A DNA stretch of 64,000 nucleotides, from the NCBI RefSeq assembly GCF_022012415.1, contig NZ_JAKLTR010000004.1:1-64000 (forward strand). Reading direction: 5' to 3'. The notes under the pieces were generated by a model. It had not been told where the DNA came from. It saw nothing but the letters and a program-made list of their open reading frames with translations, and ran no database searches. The number at the start of each line of letters is the position of its first letter. The first letter of the stretch is position 1. The position numbers and the translations under genes are program-made. Shown here in pieces: positions 53,283-62,747 of this stretch. The stretch comes from Terrimonas ginsenosidimutans. GTDB lineage: Bacteria; Bacteroidota; Bacteroidia; Chitinophagales; Chitinophagaceae.

Positions 53283-56200
53283 ATGAGAAAAATCTACCTA
53301 CGATTGCTGGGCAGCTGCCTCGCTATGTTAATGGCATTCCAGGGCCATTCACAGGTTGTGATCAGCCAGGTGTATGGAGGCGGAGGCAATGGCGGCTCCG
53401 TTTATCAGAATGATTTCATCGAGTTATTTAATCCCACCAATGCCACGATCAGCCTCGCCGGCTGGTCTGTACAGTATGCCAGTGCGGCCGGTACCGCATG
53501 GGCGGTAACACCCCTGTCAGGATCAATTGCTCCCGGTCGTTATTACCTTGTACAGCAAGCGTCCGGTGCAGGTGGCACAACAGGCCTGCCCACACCGGAT
53601 GCAACGGGTTCGATCGCTATGTCTGCCACTGCCGGCAAAGTCGCCGTAGTCAGCAGTACGACCCCCATAAGCGGCGCATGTCCTGCAGGGCTGATCGATC
53701 TTGTCGGCTACGGAACCGCCAACTGTTTTGAAGGTTCCGGAGCAACACCCGCTCCTTCAAATACAAATGCGGTACAGCGTATCAGTAATGGTTGTACCGA
53801 CAATAACAATAACGCCACTGATTTTGTAACCGGCGTTCCGAACCCGCGCAACACCAGTTCGCCTGCTAACTCTTGCGTTGGCTGCACCGCACCCACCAAT
53901 CAGCCTACGGCTCTTTCTTTTACACCTGCTGTTACGTCAGTAAGCGGGTCATTCACTGCAGCCGCAGCGGGAACAATTGCCGCAGATAACTATCTCATTG
54001 TGTTCAGCACGTCTTCAACATTATCGCAGCAGCCCATATCCGGCAATGCATACAATACAGGAGATAATATCGGCAATGGCACGGTAGCCGCATTCCCGGA
54101 TGCAACTTCCTTTACTATCAACGGACTTACTGCATCGACAACCTATTATGTGTTCATCTTCGCCCTCAGCAGCACAGGTAATTGTTATAACACGAACTCT
54201 CCGCTGACAGGAAGTTTTACTACAGAAGCCAACCCGGCTCCTACAGCATCCGTTTCCGCAGGAATAAATGCAGCTGAACCTTCTACAAATGGAAGTTTTG
54301 TTGTAACGCTTTCAAGTCCCGCTCCCGCAGGTGGGGTAAGCATTGGATATACACTTGCGGGCAATGCGGTTTCCGGCACAGACTATACCGATCCGCAGAA
54401 TGGCACACTGTTGATCGCACAAGGCGAAACAACAGGAACGATCCAGATCAATGTAGTGGATGATGCGATCCCGGAACCTTCCAAAACAATTTCTGTTACG
54501 CTGAACACCGCCAGCAATGGTTATATCATCGGAACGCCAACAGCAAGCATTACACTTACTGACAATGATATCGCCGCGGCTATTCCACTGACCACCTCAT
54601 ATTCCCAGGATTTTAACTCGCTGGCAACTACCGGCACGGCAATCACATGGGCAGATAATACAACCATTCCGGGATGGTATGCCAGCCGTGTTGTTTATAA
54701 CACCGGAAACGGAAGCAGCAACGCCGGAGCCTTGTATAGTTTTGGAACGACAGGTTCCACTGACCGTGCGATCGGAAGTATTGGCTCGGGAAGTACCGGA
54801 ACCGTTCTTTATGGGGCAAGATTCGTCAATAATACCGGTGGCGCCATCACTTCATTGAAGATCGCATATAAAGGAGAACAATGGAGAAACGGAGGAGTGG
54901 CAGCTGTTCAGACAGTCAACTTTGCCTATCAGACCGGAACGGCCATTTCCTCTTTAACAGAGGGAAGCTGGACTGGCGTAACAGACCTGAACTTCAATAG
55001 TCCTGTTACAGGAACCACTGCTGCCGCGCTGGACGGGAATCTTCCGGCGAATTCCGGCGTAGTTATATATACTATTCACGGATTGAACATTCCGGCAGGC
55101 AATGAGCTCTTTGTCCGTTGGGAAGATATCGATCATAGCGGAGCAGATCATGGTCTCGCAGTAGACAGTTTCAGCATAGAAGCCAATCCGCAGGATCTTG
55201 TGGCCCCTGTGATCACCGGCAGATTCCCGGCGGTAAGCGCAACGGAAGTTTCCACTAATACAGCATTATCGGTCGTGTTCGATGAACCCGTCCAGAAAGC
55301 GACAGGCAACATCGTTATCCGCAAAGTGTCCGATAATAGTGTTTTCCAGACGATCAGTATCACGGATAATACCGTTATCGTTTCAGGCAACGCTTTATCA
55401 ATATCATTATCTGCCCTCTCGCCGAACACTGCTTATTCTGTTGAGATCAACTCCGGCGCGGTAAAAGATCTTGCAGGCAATGATTTTGCAGGTGTAGCAC
55501 CCGCAGACTGGACATTCACAACGGGTATTACGTTCTTCACGGCAAACTTCAATAGCTGCACAACAGCGCTCACAGATGGTTTCACACAGTACAGCAGCAC
55601 AGGCGATATAACATGGGCCTGCACTGCATTCGGCCGTGATCCTAACGCACCGGCCGGCACAGCTGCATTCCCGAATGCCGTGCAGATAAATGGTTTTGCA
55701 GGAGGCACTAACGTGCCGAATACAGACTGGCTAATCTCACCGGCCTTTAATCTTCAGAATACAACCTATCCATTGCTGAGCTTCTGGAGCAGAACAGCTT
55801 TCAACGGACCACCATTGGAATTGAGAGTGTCTACCAACTATACGGGAGGTGATCCCGCATTGGCAACATGGACAACCATTAATGGCAAATTCCCTTCGCA
55901 GACGTCGAATGTGTGGGCATTGTCATCCAATATCAACCTGTCTTCATTCAAAGCGGCCAATGTCCGATTTGCATTTGTTTATACCTCTTCGGAAGACGAT
56001 GGCGCCCGTTGGACGGTGGATGACGTCAGCATTGCTGATTCCCCCGTTCCGCCTCCACCGAGCCTGACCATCAGCACCACTGATCTCCGGTTCAACTATG
56101 TTGCCAATGGAGCTACTGCTGATAAGAACTTCTCCTTCGTTGGGAATGACCTTACTTCCGGCGTTTCATTATCCGTGGCGGGTAACTTCCTCTTGTCAAA

Positions 56201-58190
56201 AGACGGAAATTCGTTCAGCCCTTCACTTGTGTATACGCAGGAAGAAGCTAACAATATCGAAAAAACGGTGCATGTAAGATTTGCGCCAAATCAACAGGGA
56301 CAGAACTTTACCGGCAGCATCAGTTTCAGCATGCAGGATACGACGGCTGCTGTAACACTTGCCGGCACAAGTATCGATCCGCTGACAACACTGGAAGTAG
56401 TGAACTGGAATATCGAATGGTTCGGTAGTCCTCTTGAAGCACCAGCCAATGATGATCTGCAACAACAGAATGTAAAAACGATCCTCGAAAATATCGGTGC
56501 GGATGTTTATGCCTTGACAGAGATCGTCAACGAAGAAAGACTGGCAGGTCTTGTGAGCCAGATGCCGGGTTATACTTATGTGATCAGTAATTACGGATCA
56601 CATACAAACACAAGTGTCAACCCTCCTTCTTCACTGGGCACCGCACAGAAACTTGCATTCATTTACAAAACAGATGTATTGAGCAATGTAACAACGACTC
56701 CGTTGCTTACACAGGGTATCAATGCATCTTCAGATATCAGCAATCCTGCTTATAATTACTGGGCTAGCGGAAGATTCCCATTCATGATGAGTGCGGATGT
56801 TACCCTGAACTGCGTCACCAAAAACGTGAAGTTCATTCTGGTGCACGCAAAAGCCAATACGTCTCCGACGGCCACATCCTATGACAGAAGAAAACGTGGC
56901 GCTGACTCGTTATACTATCTGCTGAACCAGCAATTTCCAAATGATAATGTGATCATACTTGGCGACTTTAATGACGATCTGGATCAATCGATCACTGCCG
57001 GTTTCACGACAACATCATGGAACACGTTTGTTGCAGACCAGGCAAACTTCAGTCCGCTGACGCTGCCATTAAGCCTGGCAGGTAAAAAGTCAACCGTTAG
57101 CTACAATGACATCATCGATCATGTGATCGTATCAAACGAAATGGCCGGCTATTACATGGATTCAACGGCGAGTATCCTGAACGATGTAACAGGTCTTGTA
57201 AGCAACTACGGTTCTACGACCAGTGACCATTATCCAGTATTTACCCGTTACCGCTTTACGAACACCACGGCACCCGTGATCACGACCTGCCCTCACCCAG
57301 CGCCATTCTGTGCAAAGGCGGATGGGAACTATACCATACCAGCCATTGAAGCAGCGGATGATTGCGGTGCGGTGATTGTTTCCTATACGATCACCGGGGC
57401 AACTGAACGCAGCGGCACCGGATCAAATGCCAGCGGTTCATTCAATGAAGGTGTAAGCTCCATCAACTGGACCGTAAAGGATGCGCAAGGCAATACAAGC
57501 ACCTGCCAGTCGACAGTAACCGTCAATGAAGCTCCCGAAGTGATCATTCCCGATGCCTTTGCATTGCCTTCCGGCACTGATGCAAATACCGTTTATAAAG
57601 GATATGCACCTGCTTCAACCATTACATTAACGGCAGCCACGACCGGTACAGGATATTCCTATAACTGGTCAAACGGAGCAACCGCTTCAAGCATCACGGT
57701 CAGCCCTGCTGCGAATACGACCTATACAGTTACGGTAACTGATGCAAATGGCTGCCAGGCGACAGCTGCCAAACCGATCACCTTCAAAGATGTTCGTGGG
57801 GGTAAAAAGCTGGACAAAGTGATCATCTGTCACAAACCAGGAAATATTAACAGCACACTGGAAGTTGATCAGAATGCGGTTTCTGCGCATTTGGCTCACG
57901 GGGATAAGTTAGGAGGCTGCGGACCGGTTCAACAATATCCGCCGCTTAATGTTGCTGCAAGTCCTAATCCAACGGTGAGTACATTCCTGATCACGATCAA
58001 AGGAGGCAACCCGATGGAAACTGTCAACATGAAAGTGTACAATGTCCTCGGGCGTCTGGTAGAACAGAAACAGAATCTGCAAACCGGGCAATCATTCAGG
58101 ATCGGGCAGGATTATAAACTCGGACTTTACCTGGTCGAGTTCAGCCAGGGTAGAGACAAGGAGATCCTGTTGCTATTGAAATTAAGATAA
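53283..58190 (+). CDS. Secreted multidomain endonuclease/exonuclease/phosphatase-family protein with T9SS type A sorting domain
   Basis: 1635 residues. Signal peptide (1-23, ending GHSQ). Domains in order: lamin-tail-like (~25-190), Ig/FnIII-like, Calx-beta-like (~320-430), two lectin-like or choice-of-anchor beta domains (~440-640 and ~755-910), an Ig-like domain between them, and the nuclease (~1035-1330) with NWNIEW (1041-1046), GDFND (1227-1231) and SDHYPV (1314-1319). Then HYR/PKD-like domains and a C-terminal sorting domain (ASPNPTVSTF... VYNVLGRLV...GLYLVEFS). Probably a cell-surface or released DNase/phosphatase; the catalytic set looks complete. Exported via the T9SS. Confidence 0.88.
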   Translation: MRKIYLRLLGSCLAMLMAFQGHSQVVISQVYGGGGNGGSVYQNDFIELFNPTNATISLAGWSVQYASAAGTAWAVTPLSGSIAPGRYYLVQQASGAGGTTGLPTPDATGSIAMSATAGKVAVVSSTTPISGACPAGLIDLVGYGTANCFEGSGATPAPSNTNAVQRISNGCTDNNNNATDFVTGVPNPRNTSSPANSCVGCTAPTNQPTALSFTPAVTSVSGSFTAAAAGTIAADNYLIVFSTSSTLSQQPISGNAYNTGDNIGNGTVAAFPDATSFTINGLTASTTYYVFIFALSSTGNCYNTNSPLTGSFTTEANPAPTASVSAGINAAEPSTNGSFVVTLSSPAPAGGVSIGYTLAGNAVSGTDYTDPQNGTLLIAQGETTGTIQINVVDDAIPEPSKTISVTLNTASNGYIIGTPTASITLTDNDIAAAIPLTTSYSQDFNSLATTGTAITWADNTTIPGWYASRVVYNTGNGSSNAGALYSFGTTGSTDRAIGSIGSGSTGTVLYGARFVNNTGGAITSLKIAYKGEQWRNGGVAAVQTVNFAYQTGTAISSLTEGSWTGVTDLNFNSPVTGTTAAALDGNLPANSGVVIYTIHGLNIPAGNELFVRWEDIDHSGADHGLAVDSFSIEANPQDLVAPVITGRFPAVSATEVSTNTALSVVFDEPVQKATGNIVIRKVSDNSVFQTISITDNTVIVSGNALSISLSALSPNTAYSVEINSGAVKDLAGNDFAGVAPADWTFTTGITFFTANFNSCTTALTDGFTQYSSTGDITWACTAFGRDPNAPAGTAAFPNAVQINGFAGGTNVPNTDWLISPAFNLQNTTYPLLSFWSRTAFNGPPLELRVSTNYTGGDPALATWTTINGKFPSQTSNVWALSSNINLSSFKAANVRFAFVYTSSEDDGARWTVDDVSIADSPVPPPPSLTISTTDLRFNYVANGATADKNFSFVGNDLTSGVSLSVAGNFLLSKDGNSFSPSLVYTQEEANNIEKTVHVRFAPNQQGQNFTGSISFSMQDTTAAVTLAGTSIDPLTTLEVVNWNIEWFGSPLEAPANDDLQQQNVKTILENIGADVYALTEIVNEERLAGLVSQMPGYTYVISNYGSHTNTSVNPPSSLGTAQKLAFIYKTDVLSNVTTTPLLTQGINASSDISNPAYNYWASGRFPFMMSADVTLNCVTKNVKFILVHAKANTSPTATSYDRRKRGADSLYYLLNQQFPNDNVIILGDFNDDLDQSITAGFTTTSWNTFVADQANFSPLTLPLSLAGKKSTVSYNDIIDHVIVSNEMAGYYMDSTASILNDVTGLVSNYGSTTSDHYPVFTRYRFTNTTAPVITTCPHPAPFCAKADGNYTIPAIEAADDCGAVIVSYTITGATERSGTGSNASGSFNEGVSSINWTVKDAQGNTSTCQSTVTVNEAPEVIIPDAFALPSGTDANTVYKGYAPASTITLTAATTGTGYSYNWSNGATASSITVSPAANTTYTVTVTDANGCQATAAKPITFKDVRGGKKLDKVIICHKPGNINSTLEVDQNAVSAHLAHGDKLGGCGPVQQYPPLNVAASPNPTVSTFLITIKGGNPMETVNMKVYNVLGRLVEQKQNLQTGQSFRIGQDYKLGLYLVEFSQGRDKEILLLLKLR

Positions 58191-58211
58191 CTAATTTAAT
58201 ATCAAAACCTT

Positions 58212-58246
58212 AAACCTCATCCGCTGATCCCCGGCGGATGAGGTTT
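58212..58246 (+). terminator. Terminator of the nuclease gene
   Basis: Perfect 13-bp stem (58212-58224 with 58234-58246), 9-nt loop, then a T-run. It starts 21 nt after the stop. Confidence 0.88.
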
Positions 58247-58293
58247 TTTTATTGGGCTCAACGTTACTGAGCGTTTTTTTACTTTTTAATTTT

Positions 58294-58301
58294 TACTTTT
58301 G
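58294..58301 (+). promoter_or_regulatory. Candidate upstream promoter of rpsF
   Basis: TACTTTTG fully matches TAnnTTTG. No clear -33 element. Confidence 0.35.
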
Positions 58302-58320
58302 ACTTCCTTCCGGCCCGGAC

Positions 58321-58351
58321 TTGGCCCCTACCAGATTTTTCCCTACTTTTG
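58321..58351 (+). promoter_or_regulatory. Main promoter of the rpsF operon
   Basis: TTG (58321-58323), 20-nt spacer, TACTTTTG (58344-58351). Predicts a leader of about 110 nt before the rpsF ATG. Confidence 0.65.
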
Positions 58352-58468
58352 CAGCCCCAAATCTGTATTCGCAGATTTCCCGTTTGCCGGTAGCAAAAGG
58401 GATCCAATGGTTAAATCGAATTTTTAACAGATCCCGGATCGATGTCCGGGATGACAAAAAGAGGTAAA
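58352..58468 (+). promoter_or_regulatory. Structured rpsF leader
   Basis: Three hairpins can be drawn. AAATCTG/CAGATTT has a 6-nt loop. CCCGTTTGC/GCAAAAGGG has one mismatch and loop CGGTA. TCCCGGA/TCCGGGA with loop TCGATG ends just before the ribosome-binding-like AGAGGTAAA. Ribosomal-protein autoregulation by an S6:S18-type RNA is known upstream of rpsF in many bacteria; whether this is that motif is inference. Confidence 0.4.
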
Positions 58469-58825
58469 ATGAACAATTACGAATTGATGGTGATTTTTAC
58501 CCCGGTTTTAAGCGATGACGAGTTCAAGGCAGCACAGAAAAAGTATACTGCCCTGGTTACCGAAAACGGTGGCTCTGTTGTAGCAGAAAACCCCTGGGGT
58601 TTGAAATCACTTGCCTACCCGATCCAGAAAAAAACAACTGGTTTGTATTGGGTACTTGAGTACAGCGCTCCTGCTGAATTCAACGAGAAGTTGAAAATCC
58701 AAATGCTGCGCGACGAAAGCGTTCTGCGTCAGCTTTGCACTAAACTCGATAAATACGCCGTCGAGTACAATGCTAAGAAAAGAAGTGGTGTTAAAACTGG
58801 AACTGAAAAAGCAGTGGAGGCTTAA
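58469..58825 (+). CDS. rpsF: 30S ribosomal protein S6
   Basis: 118 residues. [23 protein letters not shown] at the start, and [27 protein letters not shown] in the middle, are typical S6. The ATG at 58469 (MNNYELMV) follows AGAGG; an upstream in-frame ATG would add residues encoded by the leader hairpin. First gene of rpsF-rpsR-rplI; S6 pairs with S18 in the small subunit platform. Confidence 0.96.
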   Translation: MNNYELMVIFTPVLSDDEFKAAQKKYTALVTENGGSVVAENPWGLKSLAYPIQKKTTGLYWVLEYSAPAEFNEKLKIQMLRDESVLRQLCTKLDKYAVEYNAKKRSGVKTGTEKAVEA

Positions 58826-58830
58826 TCATC

Positions 58831-59094
58831 ATGGCAAAGAACGAAATTAAATATCTGACCGCTATTAAGACTGACAAACGTGTTAAGAAGTTTTGTCGTT
58901 TTAAAAAATACGGTATCCGTTACATCGATTACAAAGATGTAGAGTTCCTCAAAAAATTTCTGAATGAGCAGGGTAAATTACTCCCTCGCCGTTTGAGTGG
59001 AAACAGCCTGAAGTATCAGCGCAAAGTTTCTGACGCGGTTAAAAAAGCTCGTCAGATGGCATTGTTACCGTACGTAACAGATCTTTTAAAATAG
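58831..59094 (+). CDS. rpsR: 30S ribosomal protein S18
   Basis: 87 residues, normal length. [37 protein letters not shown] and the basic C-terminal half match S18. Begins 5 nt after rpsF. Confidence 0.96.
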   Translation: MAKNEIKYLTAIKTDKRVKKFCRFKKYGIRYIDYKDVEFLKKFLNEQGKLLPRRLSGNSLKYQRKVSDAVKKARQMALLPYVTDLLK

Positions 59095-59201
59095 GCTAAA
59101 TATCTCTAATCCCGGATCAGGTCCGGACGAGCCCTGGCTTGTCTCACTGGTTCAGGTGAAAGTGAAGCCTTTTAATTCACTGAGATAAAAAACAAAAAGA
59201 A

Positions 59202-59648
59202 ATGGAAATCATCTTAATTCAGGATGTTGACAACCTGGGCGCTGCTAACGAAGTAGTAAGTGTGAAAAGCGGTTATGCTCGTAACTTTTTACTTCCCCGT
59301 AAGCTTGCTGTGGAAAACAATCCAAGCAATGCAAAGCAACTTCAGGAAAGACTGAAGCAAGTGCGCAAGAAAGAAGAGAAAATGCTGGCTGAAATCAACA
59401 GCGTTATCGCTAAACTGAAAGAAGCTCCGTTGAAACTCGGTGCTAAAACAGGTACAAGCGGTAAGATCTTCGGTAGCGTTACGTCTCTTCAGATCAGCCG
59501 TGCGATCCGCGAACAACGTGGTTACGAGATCGACCGCCGCAAGATCAGCATCGCTGATGAAGTGAAAGAATTGGGTAGCTACAAAGCAAATATCGACTTC
59601 GGAAGTGGTCACTCTACCGAGGTTGAATTTGAAGTAGTTGCTGAGTAA
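59202..59648 (+). CDS. rplI: 50S ribosomal protein L9
   Basis: 148 residues. N-terminal domain MEIILIQDVDNLGAANEVVSVKSGYARNFLLP is the L9 signature; a long central helix and a C-terminal domain ending STEVEFEVVAE follow. 107 nt after rpsR, a gap with some potential structure but no gene. Ends at the terminator 59668-59695. Confidence 0.96.
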   Translation: MEIILIQDVDNLGAANEVVSVKSGYARNFLLPRKLAVENNPSNAKQLQERLKQVRKKEEKMLAEINSVIAKLKEAPLKLGAKTGTSGKIFGSVTSLQISRAIREQRGYEIDRRKISIADEVKELGSYKANIDFGSGHSTEVEFEVVAE

Positions 59649-59667
59649 TTTCTTCGAAAATACCCCA

Positions 59668-59695
59668 AAAAGCTCCTCCCAAAAGAGGGGCTTTT
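59668..59695 (+). terminator. Terminator of the rpsF-rpsR-rplI operon
   Basis: 11-bp stem with one G-T pair, 6-nt loop, ending in TTTTTTG. 20 nt after the rplI stop. Confidence 0.85.
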
Positions 59696-59916
59696 TTGTT
59701 TCCCGGGCTAAAAATCAGCTTTTTAACCCCAAAACCCGCTACCCGCAAGGACTACAGCCAAATATTTTCCTATATGTCAAAAAAAAATCTCTACATTCGT
59801 AGTGATTTGGTGTTCTTTACAGTTTCACAAGTCCTGAACGTTTCGAAAAAAACAGCAAATGTTCATTGGTTACTGTCAGCTGTTGACACTTTTAGTTTTT
59901 TTAAAAATTTCTCAAA

Positions 59917-60324
59917 ATGAACATTTACGTTGGAAACCTCAGTTGGAACCTGAAAGACCAGGATCTGTTGAACCTTTTCGCTTCACATGGTGAAGTTGGT
60001 ACTGCCAAAATCGTTCTCGACAAATTTACTAACCGTAGCAAAGGTTTTGGATTTGTTGAAATGCCAAACGATGACCAGGCTCAAGCTGCTATCAATGCCC
60101 TCAACGGCACTGAAGTAGACGGCCGCAACATCGTTGTTAACGAAAGTCGTCCTAAGCCTGAAGGCGGTGGTAGCGGCGGCGGCGGCGGCTTCAAGAAAAG
60201 AAGCTTTGGCGGCGGCGGCGGCGGTGGCGGCTTCAAAAAAGGCGGCTCCGGTGGCGGCGGCGGTTATAACAAAGGCGGCGGCGGTGGATATCGCGACCGC
60301 GGTGGATACGGCAACGATTATTAA
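59917..60324 (+). CDS. RRM-domain glycine-rich RNA-binding protein
   Basis: 135 residues. One RRM: RNP2 IYVGNL (3-8) and RNP1 KGFGFVEM (43-50). Then a Gly-rich tail (about 84-135) with GGGG runs broken by FKK, YNK and YRDR. Similar to cyanobacterial and Bacteroidota cold-inducible Rbp proteins; expected to bind single-stranded RNA. Long, AU-rich 5' region upstream (59775-59916). Own terminator downstream, so monocistronic. Confidence 0.92.
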   Translation: MNIYVGNLSWNLKDQDLLNLFASHGEVGTAKIVLDKFTNRSKGFGFVEMPNDDQAQAAINALNGTEVDGRNIVVNESRPKPEGGGSGGGGGFKKRSFGGGGGGGGFKKGGSGGGGGYNKGGGGGYRDRGGYGNDY

Positions 60325-60347
60325 TCTTACTTTATTCCATACAAGTG

Positions 60348-60373
60348 AAAGTCCTGCAGTAATGCAGGACTTT
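60348..60373 (+). terminator. Terminator of the RRM gene
   Basis: Perfect 11-bp stem AAAGTCCTGCA/TGCAGGACTTT with loop GTAA, followed by TTTATTT. 24 nt after the stop. Confidence 0.9.
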
Positions 60374-61322
60374 TTTATTTATAGCAATACGCATAATTTC
60401 TAACAGATAAACACAACATTCAGCTGACAAGGCTGAAGCCCGGATATAAAAATTGCCTTTATTGTTACCCGTTTATTTACTGCCAAGGCAGGAAGCGGAA
60501 CCTGGAAGAGATCAGTCATAATAAGATTTTATCCTGCTCAACTTTTCTCTATTATTTCTTGTAAGATGAGACCATCACTCAGGTTGAATAATGCAATCGG
60601 CCAGGGAATGAGAAGATCATTACAGCAGAGGTACCATTACAATGTCTATGAGCCCTTTCAGCAACCAAACATTAATAACTATCCGCATTGCTATTTTTTA
60701 TAAGAAGATAAAATACTCAAGCGATCAAATTAAGATCATCCATGGATCGCATATCCATAGTGAGACGTTAACTTACTGCGATGCTATTGTCTTTTGCTTG
60801 CTTCATTCTCTTCACAGTTTTCAGAATGATAGTGCGCTTTTACGCACATAAATCGCATACGTCTTTCAAGTTTCTTGTCATATCATTTAAACAGTCCCTA
60901 ATTGTTTCTCCTTACGGATTAGTGCGGCTTCGGTGTTGATTTATTGCTACATTTTTATGATAAAAACACCAGGCGATCTTCCAACAATTTATCTGAACAA
61001 AATGAGTTTTCCGGTGTGATGTTTTATCATTTACCTGATGTGTTTGTTAACTATAAAATATTATCGGCTAAGCCACTTATTTGCAGGAAAATACATTGAG
61101 GTTAACACATTTACAGTAGTTATTAAAGCATTTCTAATGCTCTTGCTCTTCGAAACCAACATATAAATACTACCTTTCAAATATCCGCCTTTCGTCCTTT
61201 CGGAAAGGGCCGGCGGGGGCCGATTTCAGGCCCGATGTTTGACAACAAAGGCATGTGTAGAATATGCCACAGGCATACAGCATACGGGCGCCATTATTAA
61301 TCTAAACCAAGAGGAGAAACAC
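60374..61322. other. Intergenic region before the GpgS-HAD gene
   Basis: About 950 nt, AT-rich on average. Near its right end are CCTTTCGGAAAGG (61197-61209) and a GGGCC/GGCCC hairpin (about 61217-61233) in what would be the leader. Open frames here are short and lack support. A gap this long in a dense genome may hide regulatory DNA or an RNA gene. Confidence 0.5.
61171..61178 (+). promoter_or_regulatory. Possible -7 box for the GpgS-HAD gene
   Basis: TACCTTTC matches TAnnTTTG at 7 of 8 positions. It predicts a leader of about 140 nt with a GC-rich hairpin. Confidence 0.35.
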
Positions 61323-62699
61323 ATGCTCACAGTGATTATTCCCGCACTGAATGAAGAAAAAACTATTGCTCAGGTGGTCAGGTTTTGTTTTACAGATAAG
61401 CTCGTTTCAGAAGTAATAGTTGTTGATGACACATCGGAAGATAACACGGTTCATGTAGCGCGCGAAGCAGGCGCAAAAGTGCTGATCAGCGCAACGCGCG
61501 GAAAAGGAATTTCCATGAAAGAAGGAATTGACGCTTCTACCAACGACTATGTCATTTTCCTCGACGCAGACATTGACCCATACCCCGATCATTCAATCAG
61601 CAAACTCGCTACTCCTTTGCTGGAAGAGCGTGCAGATTTTGTAAAAGGCGCTTTTGCGCGCAATGCCGGCCGCGTAACCGAACTTGTAGCAAAGCCTTTA
61701 CTGACTATTTTGTTTCCCGGGCTTGCTCATTTCTCCCAGCCTCTTAGCGGAATGATCGCAGGTAAGAAAAGCTTTTTCCAGAAGATCGAATTTTTCAACG
61801 ACTATGGCGTTGATATCGGTATACTGGTAGATATGTACCTGATGAAAGCCCGTGTGGAAGAAGTAAATATCGGCTACATCGAAAATAAAAGCAAGCCATG
61901 GGAAGCCCTTGGTAAAATGAGCCGCGAAGTATCACGCGCAATACTTAGCAAAGCGCAACGTCAGCACAACAATGAATTGTCCCTGGAAAGCGTAAACTCC
62001 CTTGAAGCCATCCAACGGGAAATGAATAATTCCATAAGAGAGAATCTTTCTACGTATCATAAAATGCTGATCCTTGATATGGATGACACCATATTAACAA
62101 AAAGATTCATCAACGAATGTGCAGACGCATTTGGCTTCAGACAAAAGTTAGACGACCTGAGAGCTAATGAAAAAGATTCGATCATTCTTACAAAAAGGAT
62201 CGGTCTGTTGTTAAAAAACCGGACCATGGATGAATTGCTCCATGTGATCAGCAGTATGCAAATGGCTGACAACATCAAGGAGATGGTTTTGTATTATAAA
62301 CAACGTGGATACCTGGTTGGGATCATCAGCCACAGCTACACATTGATCACTAATTATGTGAAACAACAGATCGGCGCTGATTTCTCTATGGCACACCAGT
62401 TGGAGTTCTTTGAAGGAAAAGCTACAGGAGAAGTGAGCCTTCCCTCTTATTTCTTTGGTTCACCGGAAAGCATTTGCGGGCATTCATTCTGCAAAACGAA
62501 CGTAATGCAGCATGTTTGCGAGAAGTATAATGTAAAGATGAAAAACTGCATCGCAGTGGGTGACAGTAAAGATGATCGGTGTATTATTACTTATGCAGGA
62601 AAAGGCGTGGCCTTCTGCACAACCGATGAGATGCTGGAAAAGATCGCAGATAAGAATATCCGGGAAAGAGATTTCCAGCCTTTGCTGGAAATGGCCTGA
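61323..62699 (+). CDS. GpgS-like glycosyltransferase fused to a HAD phosphatase
   Basis: 458 residues. Residues 1-~215 are a GT-A glycosyltransferase: VIIPALNEEKTIAQVV, metal-binding D81-A-D83, ADFVKGAFARNAGRVTELVAKPLL (104-127), QPLSGMIAGKK (139-149), YGVDIGILVD (161-170) and LGKMSREVSRAIL. This matches glucosyl-3-phosphoglycerate synthase (GpgS) as I know it. From ~245 on it is a HAD phosphatase: nucleophile D252 and D254 in ILDMDDTIL, S336 in ISHS, K391, and GDSKDD (413-418), SerB-like. Together this suggests synthesis and dephosphorylation of a glycosyl-3-phosphoglycerate to a glycosylglycerate solute in one protein. The ATG at 61323 follows GAGGAG. Next to a universal stress protein gene. 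Confidence 0.85.
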   Translation: MLTVIIPALNEEKTIAQVVRFCFTDKLVSEVIVVDDTSEDNTVHVAREAGAKVLISATRGKGISMKEGIDASTNDYVIFLDADIDPYPDHSISKLATPLLEERADFVKGAFARNAGRVTELVAKPLLTILFPGLAHFSQPLSGMIAGKKSFFQKIEFFNDYGVDIGILVDMYLMKARVEEVNIGYIENKSKPWEALGKMSREVSRAILSKAQRQHNNELSLESVNSLEAIQREMNNSIRENLSTYHKMLILDMDDTILTKRFINECADAFGFRQKLDDLRANEKDSIILTKRIGLLLKNRTMDELLHVISSMQMADNIKEMVLYYKQRGYLVGIISHSYTLITNYVKQQIGADFSMAHQLEFFEGKATGEVSLPSYFFGSPESICGHSFCKTNVMQHVCEKYNVKMKNCIAVGDSKDDRCIITYAGKGVAFCTTDEMLEKIADKNIRERDFQPLLEMA

Positions 62700-62747
62700 T
62701 AAAGCAATTTTGAAACCGTCTTGTATCACAACTAAAAACTAGCGCCT

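Noticed and set aside
59696-59920. 74-codon frame upstream of the RRM gene
   Set aside because: It starts in the rplI terminator and runs through the AU-rich leader of the RRM gene; better explained as untranslated DNA.
60642-60851. 69-codon plus-strand frame in the gap before the GpgS-HAD gene
   Set aside because: No start context, no recognisable protein pattern, and AT-rich intergenic composition.
61239-61322. Upstream extension of the GpgS-HAD protein from a TTG
   Set aside because: The ATG at 61323 has a GAGGAG ribosome-binding site and begins exactly at the GT-A core sequence LTVIIPALNEE. The extra 28 residues have no family match.
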